Shown here piece by piece: positions 55,101 through 63,700 of a stretch of 64,000 bases of DNA (within the stretch, counting starts at the first letter, position 1; each line of letters starts with the position of its first letter). The stretch comes from Bacteroidia bacterium (GTDB taxonomy: Bacteria; Bacteroidota; Bacteroidia; UKL13-3): NCBI GenBank assembly GCA_023151275.1, contig JAKLJI010000003.1, positions 1 through 64,000 of the forward strand. The letters are read 5' to 3'. The translations under genes and the position numbers were made by a program. The notes beneath the pieces were generated by a model that saw only the letters and a list, made by a program, of their open reading frames with translations, was not told the DNA's origin and did no database searches.

Positions 55101-57364
55101 GCTAACCAACCGGTTGCAGAAGTGCTGCACGATGGAAGTGTTGTAACACCTGATGGAAATGAAAAATTAGTTGAGCCAGGAACCGAAATGGTATCGGTAA
55201 CATCTACTCCACAAGCATCCGTCATTTTAACAGTGTACTTGCCAATGTTTAAATCTGCAAACCTGGCATTTACGGAGTTTGCAATATTGCTATACTGGGT
55301 TGGTCGTATTGCGGCTCCCGGGCTAATTAACTCAAACTGAAATGGAGAAAGTGCAGAAGAATTGGGTTGTATCAAAATCGACCCATTTCCTTGCGATACG
55401 CATGAAGCTGAACTAGAAGCAGTAAATGTTGGTGCATTTGCTGCACGCACCGAAACGGTATCCACTTTGCTAATTCCGCATCCGTCCGTTAATCGAATAG
55501 TGTAATTCCCGGGAACCAAGCTGTCGAAAAAGTTGCTTGCTTGAGCTGGTCTTACTAATGGTGAAGGTGGCAATAACTCAAACAAATATGGACCTCCACC
55601 GCCTGTTGAAGTTACCTGAGTTTTTAGTGAACCTGTTCCTGAGTTTGGGCAGGAAGCAATAGCGAAAGTTGAACCAAAACTTGGTGCACTTGCAGCACTA
55701 ACAGTTGCCGTTGCAGTGCTTATGCTACCACAAGTATCCCTTATTGCATAGGTATATGTACCTGGATAAAGATTTTCAAAAACATTGCTACTTTGAAAAC
55801 CTCTAATCTCAGGGGATGGTGAAATTAAAGCTACCTGTAAAGAACCGAATGCAGCGCCATTATTAATGCCATTCAAAGAAAGTCTTACCGCAATTTTACC
55901 AGTAGGTTTATCCGAACAAGAAGCGGTAGTTGTTGCGCCTATTGAAGGTGAACTTGAAACAGGAACCGTAAATACACCTTGTGTAGTCCTATTACAAGCA
56001 TCTGTGACTAAGAAAGAATACTGCCCAGGAGGTAGGTTTGAAAATTTTGCATAGTAAGAAGTAGATACCACATTGTATAACTCCGCATTGACATTCGAAA
56101 CCAAAATAGGTGATGGACTAACGAGGCTGCATGAAAAAGGTGGCACACCATTCGAAACGGTAAGCAATGCTTCTCCTGTTGAACCACCAGCACATGATGG
56201 AATAATAGTTGTTCCTGAAACAGAAACGGATGGTGTTGTTGATATGGCCTCACTAGGAACTGTTGCTGAAATAACAACACTAATACCACAATTATCCCAA
56301 ACCTTTACTGAATAAACACCGGCAGGTAAATTTGAAAAAATATTACTGGTTTGAATAGTTCGGGTAACTGGAGAAGGACTAATCAACTCATATCGATAAG
56401 GAGGAACCCCGCCACTTACCGCTGCTGTAGAATGTCCGGTAGGATTAATTCTAATGCTTCCATTTGCACTTCCCAAACAACTAGGCATGATTTGAAATCC
56501 AGCTATATTTAAAGCCAGTGCACTCGGATTATAAACCACCCGTTTTACTATACTTGTTTTACATCCATTGTTATCAGTAACCGTGAGCTTTACAAAATAA
56601 GTGCCATTTGAAACAAATTCTTTTCTTGGATCTTTTTGTGTAGATGTTGTACCATCACCAAAGTCCCATAAGTAACTACTAATACCAGCGGCTGCAAAAG
56701 AAGAATCATAGAAGCGAAAAACACCCGAACAGCTTGAATCTGCATCAACTCCAAAATTTGGCCTATTATCAAAAATTGCGGGTGTTGAATTTATTGAATT
56801 GCTCTCAGGATTATTTGTAAACTGAACTGAAAATTTAAGTGGTGTGGAATTACTAAACTGGTCAACCAAAAGAATATACCATTGTCCCATTACTACATCG
56901 ATTCCAGGATTAAATGCACCAATACCTGTGTTTGGAGTAGATAGCCCAGTTGCACCTGGAATACCATAAGATGTAGAAGAACCGGCATAACTACAAGACA
57001 TATCAATTTTTTGATTACAGCTGTTTGTTCCCGGAGGACCATTTAATTTGAATATACTCCAGTCAAAATCTGAGTTAGTGGGCAAGCCACTTGGATTGTA
57101 TAATCGAATTACAAAATTGAGCTTTCCGCTTGCCTTTGCCTGAAAAGCAAGCCAAACGGAATTGTGTTCAACATTTCCGCAGGCAAGCTGCTCCAAATTA
57201 GAACCCAATCCATTCGGGAAATAAGAATCCGTGTTACCGCAAATAATAATAGGATTTGAACAATCAGATTGAGCATTCACTTGAAGTCCTATTCCAATGA
57301 ATGCAAAAATCAAGACCCAAGGTAGCATCAACCTTTTCCTGACTTTTTGTATAAATGTTTCCAT
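46193..57364 (-). CDS. giant multi-repeat secreted surface protein (PKD, SprB-like, Ig-like, HYR-like repeats; T9SS type A sorting domain)
   Basis: Start METFIQKVRKRLMLPWVLIFAFIGIGLQVNAQ; PKD YLWDFGDGTTSTQKDP; many tandem repeats; C-term FNLFPNPTQERFRVDVNNLRGNEGFEVQVFDGVGRLVYS...GTYFVHIKSGDEKAIKPVIIAK. Confidence 0.85.
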   Translation of the reverse strand: METFIQKVRKRLMLPWVLIFAFIGIGLQVNAQSDCSNPIIICGNTDSYFPNGLGSNLEQLACGNVEHNSVWLAFQAKASGKLNFVIRLYNPSGLPTNSDFDWSIFKLNGPPGTNSCNQKIDMSCSYAGSSTSYGIPGATGLSTPNTGIGAFNPGIDVVMGQWYILLVDQFSNSTPLKFSVQFTNNPESNSINSTPAIFDNRPNFGVDADSSCSGVFRFYDSSFAAAGISSYLWDFGDGTTSTQKDPRKEFVSNGTYFVKLTVTDNNGCKTSIVKRVVYNPSALALNIAGFQIMPSCLGSANGSIRINPTGHSTAAVSGGVPPYRYELISPSPVTRTIQTSNIFSNLPAGVYSVKVWDNCGISVVISATVPSEAISTTPSVSVSGTTIIPSCAGGSTGEALLTVSNGVPPFSCSLVSPSPILVSNVNAELYNVVSTSYYAKFSNLPPGQYSFLVTDACNRTTQGVFTVPVSSSPSIGATTTASCSDKPTGKIAVRLSLNGINNGAAFGSLQVALISPSPEIRGFQSSNVFENLYPGTYTYAIRDTCGSISTATATVSAASAPSFGSTFAIASCPNSGTGSLKTQVTSTGGGGPYLFELLPPSPLVRPAQASNFFDSLVPGNYTIRLTDGCGISKVDTVSVRAANAPTFTASSSASCVSQGNGSILIQPNSSALSPFQFELISPGAAIRPTQYSNIANSVNARFADLNIGKYTVKMTDACGVDVTDTISVPGSTNFSFPSGVTTLPSCSTSATGWLAVQAPTTGIAPYTFELIAPSPEIRPAQTSRIFSNLPVGDYTIRITDACGNTVTNSSPFTLAAATAPTAPTITNSSSCSTSSTGSIVISLTANSGGGAPYQFALVSPSPVTRAFQNNPVFTGLPVGTYTVQTKDQCGLTVDAQTTIAAALPFSASASTAIVGCSASTYLSQVTVVPQSFNGYGPIPSGSGGGPYTYAIYNSTNTTVIFPAQSTNVFPAVPHLTGSPTHVVRVTDVCNNTATVNISLNSTGPDVGSLAIVSSSCASKANGSIRVATVPPGGRLPYQYSLINSTNSSVVIGPQYSTLFDSVPVNASGYLLRITDACGKTSTTATPLAFPASVVPSVTGTPTPSCSGSATGSILTTITTGTTQAGGTFQYALLNSSNSAVVRPNQSHPYFGNLPAGSYLIRITDNCNATSNSPAVVVSSIPPALTAAGVASVTCGSGGSGTVTASSQGGIAPIRYSLINNATSAVVAGPQLNNVFSGLAAGTYTVRALDSCGTIANSSNVVVSVTTQNPTITTTSAIDCGGFAKIAGFGAGGNGGPYTYALCSGANCSTFSSFSTNSIFTVTNSGTYRIAVKDKCGNQTISGDIVINIPVRAVLNSITKANACGSTAITVNYSNVPNTPHYSVNGSNFSPTIPILNPGTYLIRVTDFNNGTYGCSSDTGTVVVTSGLTPAITVTASPSTACPGSSITYTATSTNGGSTPAYQWKLNGVNVGSNSATYVKSNSSNLDTIVCVLTSSGSCVSSPTATSTPLVANYYPVIANNQITGNQSISSGSVPTQFTGTAATGGGGTLSYKWISSTTSASSGFVAASGVNNTANYSSPALTQTTYFRRVVSGSSCGVDTSSAITVSITGSPNISASASLTSFTACSGTASGQQSFTVSGSSLTSNISVTPPAGYEVSLTSGSGFSSTLNITPTSGTVAAATVYIRMSSVATGTPSGNIALGSTGATTQNVPVSGTVNALPTITLGSVSSVLTNATSFSLPYSATTGTPNQYSVTAGSPTAMSGFTAVSNASLGSSPIGITIPASAANTYNFNLTVRNSTTGCVSANVPFTLTVNAPGGILNNTISTAQTICSGSTPAALSGSTPTGGTGNFTYTWLRSTTSATTGFTSATGTNSNINYNPPALTQNTWFRRFVVSGSVSDTSAAVLITVTNPISNNTIANPIANAVCLGDFTPDMDGSTPSGGDGTTYSYQWLKSTTSASAGFTAISGANAKSYFPPVLSQTTWFRRIVSSGQCAADTSAAKGITVNPIPTITLGTISSVNTLATSFSIPYSATTGTPTQYSIATGSPTAMPGFTLVSNASLGTSPISVSIPASAANTYNFNFTVRNTSTGCVSAVVPIALTVTPGSLPIGNNTIGSAQTICSGTAPAQLTGSTPTGGNETFTYTWLKSTTNAVNGFTAIPSSNTVNYTSPALTQTTWFRRYVVSGAHSDTSAAIKITVGDTIRPVVVARNLTVYLNASGNASITAAQADSASADNCGIQSRALSTSSFTCANLGSNTVRLLVTDLAGNKDSANFTVLVMDTVKPVVITQNRTVYLNASGNASLTASQINNGSSDACGIASVSLNTTSFTCSNVGPNTVTLTVTDVNGNVQTGTATVTVLDTIKPTVNVQSGLVLYLNANGTASVASSMINNGSTDNCGIASVTISPTTINCAHLGITPVTLTVTDVNGNSASGVSNVVVLDPVAPVARPKARLNLYLSGNGQAVINPALLDSASSDNCTLTSRVLSQSVFNCSNIGTNNVTFTVQDQSGNSHAAIVQVTVIDTIAPVATVSNQLVYLNNAGTATITAAMVNNNSTDNCGIQSVSISKSTFTCSDLGTSTINFTVTDVNGNFKTAPVVINVFDTIRPVMRPKKNVLVYLNALGTANLSLSAVDSASSDNCNLATRTLSKTQFGCADLGVNTLTLTGTDSTGNIGSAQFSLTVLDTIRPVLNTRSATLYVDGSGNAVLNPSDVILSGTDNCSAAPLAGLSKNNFNCSNLGGNTVSVTLTDASGNFRTASASVTVLDTIKPTAIGQNRTIYLNASGTASITAAQVNNGSTDNCSVQSLSISKTNFTAADLGANLVTLTVTDQSSNSAQTQVLITVLDTIKPIVTTQNRTIYLNASGVATIAASQINNGSTDNVSISAVQLSKTLFTCSDLGNNQVVLTVIDGSNNSQTGTATVTVVDTIKPIVNTQNITLYLNGIGQATLTPAQANNGSSDNCGVSNLNLSKTLFTCADRGNNTIQLQVTDASNNSSSGSLQVTVLDTIRPNVVVNNNLTLYLNNAGIATLTNAMVGNGSTDNCGITSQTLSKTSFNGTNLGLNLVNYTIADASGNTNSVILNITVVDTIRPVVSVQNRTIYLDGSGTATLTPAMVNNGSSDNVGITLQQLSKTSFNCNNLGANQVLYTLEDASANQMSALVTITVLDTIKPTASARNLTVYLNSAGTASITPAQANNGSSDNCSTASLALSKSEFGCADLGPNAVVLTVNDGSNNASTASFTVTVLDTIRPSLLVNPMVMLYLDSNGQASLSTDQVNLSSFDNCSALSFSLSKTSFNGLNLGMNQVIFTATDGSNNVRTANISVNVIDTVRPRIRAKNLTLHLGNGGFVFLSPAEVDNGSTDNVGVSFSALSKTIFNCNETGTNLVEYFIQDISGNRSSSWVTVTVLDTMMPVVTSFPESVILGHCNTDFQFSIPTATDNCSQVTIKQTTGIGNGKKYPVGVTTNTFTFTDRSGNLVTRSFTVTILPPYLPDTFPNITVCSSNPPFDLTRGNANVVFSGSGVSLDGKQFDPGLSGPGNHAVVCTFTDSMGCETKANFFVTVHRSPDKPMIERMNSDVLQVTQSFDFYQWRRNYEDIPGANQRAYTMTKTGIYSVRVGTVQGCTTESDPVGVGVALGIGSLEDGLSFNLFPNPTQERFRVDVNNLRGNEGFEVQVFDGVGRLVYSAQESAFSHSVETGDWSPGTYFVHIKSGDEKAIKPVIIAK
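47144..50761 (-). repeat. 15 tandem ~80-aa HYR/cadherin-like repeats (consensus DTIxPxxxxxNxTxYLNxxGxAxxxxxxxNNGSxDNCxxxxxxLSKTxFxCxxLGxNxVxLTVTDxxxNxxxxxxxVTVL)
   Basis: DTI(R/K)P starts at about 240-bp spacing; followed by a divergent canonical HYR domain (DTMMPVV...). Confidence 0.9.
53090..56510 (-). repeat. about 12-13 tandem SprB-like repeats, each bracketed by SC... and ...TDxCG
   Basis: Recurring SxSC(x)nGS ... ISPSPxxRPxQxSNxFxxLPxGxYTxRxTDxCG. Confidence 0.85.
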
Positions 57365-57395
57365 AGATAAAAAGATTTCTTTCTTAAAATGCACC

Positions 57396-57812
57396 CTAAA
57401 TAATGGCATAAATGCCAACAAGACGTGTAAATCCTTCGCTACAATTAAAGCCATCTTTCGTTACACGGTCGGTTCCCTTGACCACAAAAGGTGTGTCTTG
57501 TGCTGTAATGGTAATGGTTCTTTCGGATGCACTGTTTGGTCGAATAGTTAACCGATGCGGAGATGCAAACTGATTGAGGTTATTTGCACCTGTTTCGGTA
57601 ATGTTACCAATTACCGTAGCTGTAACGCTCTGGTTCATACCCGAACTGTTAATGGCTGCAAACAAACCACCGGTATTGGTAAAGGAGGTGTAGGTTCCGC
57701 CCGGCCCAACGGTGACATTAGCTGCCACCTGGCCATACAGGCGCCCGCTCATTCCCGCCAAAAGCAGGAGTAGAAAGACGAGATAACTGGATTTTTGAAG
57801 TAAAGGTTTCAT
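57396..57812 (-). pseudogene. truncated N-terminal fragment of a large beta-helix surface protein, or short secreted protein
   Basis: MKPLLQKSSYLVFLLLLLAGMSGRLYGQVAANVTVGPGGTYTSFTNTGGLFAAINSSGMNQSVTATVIGNITETGANNLNQF...DRVTKDGFN then abrupt stop; looks like only the first strands of a pectate-lyase-like helix. Confidence 0.5.
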
Positions 57813-58429
57813 ATTATTTTGATGTTTGTAGTGAGCTAGTTTGAACTGCGTTCTGAATAGAAAGCAGTGAGGCAACAGAATACCGATTCTTTAAATTATA
57901 AGCAGAGCATGAAGCAATTTCGCTTGAATAAAAACAACCAGTGAATGCTAAATATTTTGTTTTGGGAGTTGAAAAAAAATCAACCCAAAAGAGGCCAGAA
58001 AAAGCTGGAACTATACTTTTAAGGAAATCAAATTGAATTAATTTCTGCGCCCAAAAGCGAATTGCACAAGCCTGATGAAGGAGGTAGCAAGCCTGCTGTT
58101 TTACCTTAAAAAAAGTGTTTAAAATTGGCATAGGCTATCAAATATTACAGCTTAATTTCAACGAATTGGCTATAAAATTAAATCCCTTTTATAGTGTTGC
58201 CAAGCCCTAACCCATAAATCAGGGATAACCCTTAGAGCCTAATAAACAAGAAAATACCACTTCTTTCAGTCCCCAAAAATGCTGCCCTTAACCTGCAAAT
58301 TGGCGCAAAATGTCAATCTATAAATTGACTTGAAGGTTATAATAAAAAATTATCTAGTAGCAAAAAAAGCATTTAGCGAATCAGGCTTTTGGGGGAATGA
58401 ACAATGGTATAGCTCTGAAATATTTTACC

Positions 58430-58910
58430 TTGAAGAAATGAAGGGAATGAAGGTTAGTGAAGGTTAAATTTTAAAAGGTCGAAATCAGATTTGGGGAAAT
58501 TTACCATGAAGGCATTAAGAGTATGAAGGTTAGTGAAGGCCATAATTTAATTGGTCTGTTATCGGAGTTGGGGAAATTTACCATGAAGGCATGAAGAGTA
58601 TGAAGGTTAATGAAGGCCATAATTTAATTGGTCTGTTATCGGAGTTGGGGAATTTTACCATGAAGGAATGAAGAGTATGAAGGTTAGTGAAGCCATATTT
58701 CAATTGATCTGAGATTGGGGATGTGGAAATTTACCATGAAGGAATGAAGGGTATGAAGGTTAATGAAGGCCATAATTTTATTGGTCTGTTATCGGAGTTG
58801 GGGAATTTTACCATGAAGGAATGAAGAGTATGAAGGTTAATGAAGGCCATATTTCAATTGATCTGAGATTGGGGATGTGGAAATTTACCATGAAGGCATG
58901 AAGGGTTTTT
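58430..58910. repeat. 77-bp tandem repeat array, about 6 units in two subtypes
   Basis: Unit starts (ATGAAGG) at 58506, 58583, 58660, 58736, 58813, 58890; degenerate first unit about 58430. Confidence 0.95.
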
Positions 58911-58926
58911 AAGCCTGGTGCCACAA

Positions 58927-58964
58927 AAAAAGGAGCTAAGCTTTTAATGGCTTAACTCCTTTTT
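58927..58964 (-). terminator. terminator downstream of second OmpA-family gene
   Basis: AAAAAGGAGcTAAGC-ttttaatg-GCTTAaCTCCTTTTT, 15-bp stem with one mismatch. Confidence 0.85.
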
Positions 58965-58999
58965 GGTTTGCTACTATTACTTAGCTGGAAATCGAATGC

Positions 59000-60715
59000 T
59001 TAAAATTCCACTACGGTAAACATTACCCTTCGGTTGGCCAATCTGCCTTCCTCCGTGTTGTTATCGGCAATGGGTTGGGTTTCTCCATAACCTACCGCTT
59101 TCATTTGCTTGGCATTTACTCCTTTTTGAAGCAGGTAATTCATCACCGTTTTGGCTCTGTTCTCCGACAATACCAGGTTCTTTTGGTCATCGCCTACATT
59201 GTCTGTATGACCTGCAACTTCTATCACCATGCTTGGATTTTCTTTCAAAATGTCGGCCATCTTATCCAAGATATTGTATGAAGATTCCTTCATCCTATCT
59301 GAACCTGTTTCAAAGTTGATAGCCTTGAGTTTGAACACCAAGCCTTTTTCAATTTTGGGTTGCTTCAACTCAATGATTTTGGAGGTGCCTTTTTCAGCGT
59401 TTTTCAGCTCAAGTGTCTCCTCAGCCGGGATATACCCTTTTGCACTTACGTTAACGGTGTAATTGCCGGGTTCCAAATAGAAATTGCTCATGCCCGATGC
59501 ATCTGCATTGCCATTGAACACTTCCTTGTTTTTCTGTTTAATAACAATTGTTCCCGGAACAGGTCTTCCGTATTTCTCGTCCTGAAGCTTGATGCTAACC
59601 TTTACCATTTCTTTGTAAGGGTCGGCTTTCTGCACTTCTTCTTTTACTACGGGTTGTGGTTTGGGTTCCTCTTTTGGCTTTTCTGCACGTTCTTTTCCAA
59701 AGTAGTAGCGAATGCCCAATCCCACTTGTATCAAGCCCTGGTTATTGCTTTTCATGCCATTGCTCATGGAGTTGTACTGACCGCGTTTATCGGTGATGCG
59801 GTAAGTGGATGCTGCATCAAAATTGCTTTTGAGTTGCTGGTACATCAGGTTTACATGCAAGGCCAAATTGGGCTTAATGCGGTAGCTCACACTCGGACGA
59901 ACAAACCACGATGTGCTGATGCTTGTATTGTTTAATTCGCCACTGTTGCTTGCTGGTTTTACACCTAAGCCTACATTGTACCCTTTGCCATACAAATCCT
60001 CAAAATAGGCATTCACATTGCCATCCGAATTTACTTTCTCGTAATGTGCTTTGGTAATCAGCCAATCATTTGGATTGGGAGTTGGTGAGTTATCGTACAC
60101 CGGATTCCCATTCGCATCGAAGCTGTAAATGGCTTCGTAATCAAACTTGGCATCCTCGGCACTGTAAGTGGATCTCTGATTCAAGTTTATTACCACACCT
60201 GCATCTAAGTTCAATCCCCAACGCTGGTTGATTTGCTTTTTGTACATGAGCATGATTGGCAAGCCAATTACACCTTGTTTAATTTGCTCCTCAACAGCTT
60301 GATTGGCCCGCAATCCTTGACGGAAAGTAGAACCAAAATTATCGGTTGATTGGTATTCCAGGGCAAACTTATCCAAGCCATACGTGGTGCGTAATCCCAG
60401 GTATTGAATGCCGGTACCAAGTCCGAAATTTCTGTTTTTACCGAAGAAATAGCCAAGACTAAAATTCAGCCCAAGGTGAGAAGCATTTTTCTGACTGAGC
60501 GAAGAAACATTTGCATTGAGGGCATTGGAATAGGCTTGAACCCAGTTTGTTTGTTCAATACTTCCCAATTGGGTACCGGCGGCAATTCCACCGCCAATAA
60601 ACCAGCGAGGCATTTGCGCATCGGTTCCGAAGGAAGTTGTATTTTGAGCAGTTGCCGCAGATAAAGCACTAGCAGCAATGCCAAAACCAATGGATATCTT
60701 TTTTAACAAGTTCAT
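59000..60715 (-). CDS. OmpA-family outer-membrane protein (beta-barrel, PEGA/carboxypeptidase-regulatory-like domain, OmpA domain)
   Basis: VPGTIVIKQKNKEVFNGNADASGMSNFYLEPGNYTVNVSAKGYIPAEETL; VIEVAGHTDNVGDDQKNLVLSENRAKTVMNYLLQKGVNAKQMKAVGYGETQPIADN. Confidence 0.88.
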   Translation of the reverse strand: MNLLKKISIGFGIAASALSAATAQNTTSFGTDAQMPRWFIGGGIAAGTQLGSIEQTNWVQAYSNALNANVSSLSQKNASHLGLNFSLGYFFGKNRNFGLGTGIQYLGLRTTYGLDKFALEYQSTDNFGSTFRQGLRANQAVEEQIKQGVIGLPIMLMYKKQINQRWGLNLDAGVVINLNQRSTYSAEDAKFDYEAIYSFDANGNPVYDNSPTPNPNDWLITKAHYEKVNSDGNVNAYFEDLYGKGYNVGLGVKPASNSGELNNTSISTSWFVRPSVSYRIKPNLALHVNLMYQQLKSNFDAASTYRITDKRGQYNSMSNGMKSNNQGLIQVGLGIRYYFGKERAEKPKEEPKPQPVVKEEVQKADPYKEMVKVSIKLQDEKYGRPVPGTIVIKQKNKEVFNGNADASGMSNFYLEPGNYTVNVSAKGYIPAEETLELKNAEKGTSKIIELKQPKIEKGLVFKLKAINFETGSDRMKESSYNILDKMADILKENPSMVIEVAGHTDNVGDDQKNLVLSENRAKTVMNYLLQKGVNAKQMKAVGYGETQPIADNNTEEGRLANRRVMFTVVEF

Positions 60716-60726
60716 GTGTTGAGCGA

Positions 60727-63700
60727 TTAGTGTTTGATAATTTTGGTAGTAGAAACAAGACCTGATTCATCTTCAACATGGAGCAGGTAAACACCCGCTG
60801 AAAGCGCATCCAGATTCAAAAGTAATTCTGAGCCATTCATGGATTCGCTGCTGAGTTTGCGGCCATTCAAATCATAAACCATAACAGATGCTTGTTTCAA
60901 ATTTTTGCTACTGCGGATTTGAAGTTGAGCGCTAAATGGATTTGGAAACACTACGAGTCCCAACTCGTTGGCAAGAACTTCAGCAGCACTTAATGGTACA
61001 GCATGGTAGGTTTTTTGGTAACAATTGCCGCTAGTAGAAATTACCCAATACGCTTTGGTTGTAGTTTCAGGAGAAGCATTGTAATAGTTTTGGTTGATTT
61101 CATTCTGAATGGTATTTCCTTTCAGGGTAGGTAACTCGTCAAAACCCCATTGGTATTTTTGAACATTGTTGGCTTCGCAAACAAAGTTTTTGTTGAAGTA
61201 ACGCACAGTTGCTGTATGAACAGACTCTGCATTTACTTGCAGGTTAACACTTGTGGAAGAAGAGCACCCGTTTTGAGTGGCTGTTAAGTTAACCACAGCA
61301 GCACCTGAATTCGGGAAGCTAATCAAGCTGTATTGCTTGGTGCTTCCTTGCGCATACAGGCTGGCATTGCTGGCCGACCATTGGTAGCTAACACCTGAGG
61401 CAGGAGCTGTTGCCGCGCCGAAGTTTAAGTATTGTGCACCTTTGCAAATTGGGCTTGCAGGCTGAATGCTGATTACAGGTTGGGCTGGGGCTGGATTGCT
61501 TGTTCCATTTACGGAAACACTACGCAAAGTTGCATCCTGTGAGTTAATTTCCAGATTGGTTCCTAAAGTTCCTGTTGCGGTGGCGCTGATACGGATAAAC
61601 AAAGTTGTTTCGTTAACAGAACCAGCAGTAGGATTAAGCACCAGGCTAGCAGCAAATCCAGCACCGGAAGTGGTTGACACTTCAAATCCTAAAGGAGCAG
61701 TAACGGTGATACCTCCAACCAGATTAGCTCCGCTCACCTTAAACGATTGTTCCTCTGAGGTTGAACCGGCGCAGGTGGTAAATGGAGTGAATGAAGAGGA
61801 TACTGTAAGAATTGGCCCTACAATTTCAAGTGTAGTAAAGGAACTATCTCCGCCATAACTGGTATCAATGCTGCTAATGGCATAAGCCTTATAGTGGTAG
61901 GTAGTTGCAGGGATTAAACCGGAAATAGTTTTATTATATCCACCTTTACCCGAGCCAACGGCCACCTTTGTAGCAGTAGCAAGTGTTGGATTGCTGGCAG
62001 TACCGTAAACAAATCCACGATCAGTTACATTAGCAGAACCAGTATCCAGCACATTTCCAGCCAATAAAACTGAGGTGGCTGTAATTAAGCTTGGCGGATT
62101 GGTTCTAACAACTGGAGGCAAGTTAGTAGGAAGATCAAGCGTTCTAAAGGTTGAATCGCCACCATAACCAACACCGGAATTGTTGTAGGCATAATACCGA
62201 ACATGGTATAAAGTTGATGGGGTAAGACCAGTAACATTCATTGCAACTACCGAGCTATTCATAAACACAACTTTCCGGTCGCTAACGGTTGGGTTAGGAC
62301 TCGTGCTCAAAACCACACCACGTTCTGTAACTGCTGAGGAGCCGGTATCTATAATCGCACCACCTAATGTAGCACGATAATAACCAATATCAAATGGAGA
62401 AGAAGTTCTCACCAATGGAACAGTTAGAGAAGGACTTGCCGTTACAAATGTGCTATCGGAGCCATAACTTGTGCCCACGCTGTTGATAGCATAGGCGCGC
62501 ACATGGTAGGTAGTAGAATGCGTAAAGCCTGAAACGGGTAGTGAAAAGCTACCAATACCTGAACCCATAGAAACTTTGGTATTGGCTATGGTTGGATTTG
62601 CAGTTGTGGCATAAACTATGCCTCTTTCGGTTACTGCAGAAGAGCCACTATCACTTACGATGCCTCCTAAGGTTGCATATGTAAGTCCAATCAGCTTTAC
62701 TTGAGCAGTACTTACCGTTGGAGCAGAACTTGGAGGAAGGGAACCGGTGGTAAATGTGCTATCGGCGCCATAGCTAGTGCCAACGCTATTGGTGGCAAAG
62801 GCTCTGAAATGGTATGTAGTGGCTGGCGTAAAATTGCTAACCACTTGCGAAAAGCTGCCTTTACCAGAACCCATAGCCACTTTTGTACCATTACTAATAG
62901 TTGGATTTGCAGAAGTGCCATAAACCACACCACGTTCTGTAACGCTAGCTCCACCATCGGAGCTTACATTTCCGCCCAAATTTGCTGTTGTAATGGTGAT
63001 TGATGTTGCACTTGAAGTACTTACAGTTGATAAACTTGGACCACCAATTAGGGTAGTTAAATTCTTGGGATTTTGAACTGCGGGAGCGCGGTTGTAGCCA
63101 ATATCAGCACCGGTACCGCCATACTCACATACCATTAAACGGTAATTGGTTCCCTGAGTTAGACCAGTAATACTCACTGTCATTCCTGTTCCATTGTACA
63201 CACAATACCAACCGCTGTTTCCAATTTGTGAACCTGAACCAAAATTGGGGTTTGCGGTATACGTGGTTCCATTTACAGGCATTGCCCAGGATCCAGTATC
63301 CGCCTTTAGGAATGCGGCACGCGCAGTTCCATTTCCTTTGGTCCAAGAAGCGGTAACTGAATTAGCAGTTAGGCCCAAAAAACTGATGTTTTTAGACTGA
63401 AGGGTTGAAGTAGAACCAAATGTAATATCAAAAATATTGCTGATGTTTTTCAGTGTATCGCTTATTGAAAATGGTGACAATGTACCCATAAAAACACCCA
63501 TTCTACCCGGACTACTGCTACTGTTTGAATAGGCTACTTTATTATTAACCGGGTCAATATCAAACGCAATAAAACTGCCCTGGGAGCTTGGAAGTTTAAA
63601 TAAGGTATCCCGCTGTGAACCATCAAAATTACTACGGTAAATTCCCAAGTTATCCGAGAAATAAAGCTTGTTATTTATTAAATCCGCCCGAACACCCCAA

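Noticed and set aside
46193-57364. Giant ORF as assembly artefact of collapsed or expanded repeats
   Set aside because: Reading frame intact throughout, repeats diverged in sequence, valid signal peptide and sorting domain at the ends. Exact copy number still deserves long-read confirmation.
57814-58131. 105-aa minus-strand ORF MPILNTFFKVKQQ...
   Set aside because: Its end abuts the start of the leader gene, no signal peptide or domain, AT-rich intergenic composition; probably the 5' region of the leader gene.
58430-58910. Possible CRISPR array
   Set aside because: The entire 77-bp unit is conserved with no unique spacers, and no cas genes are visible; it is a simple tandem repeat.
59360-59935. 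191-aa plus-strand ORF
   Set aside because: Antisense to the OmpA-family gene; composition (F/H/C-rich) typical of shadow ORFs.
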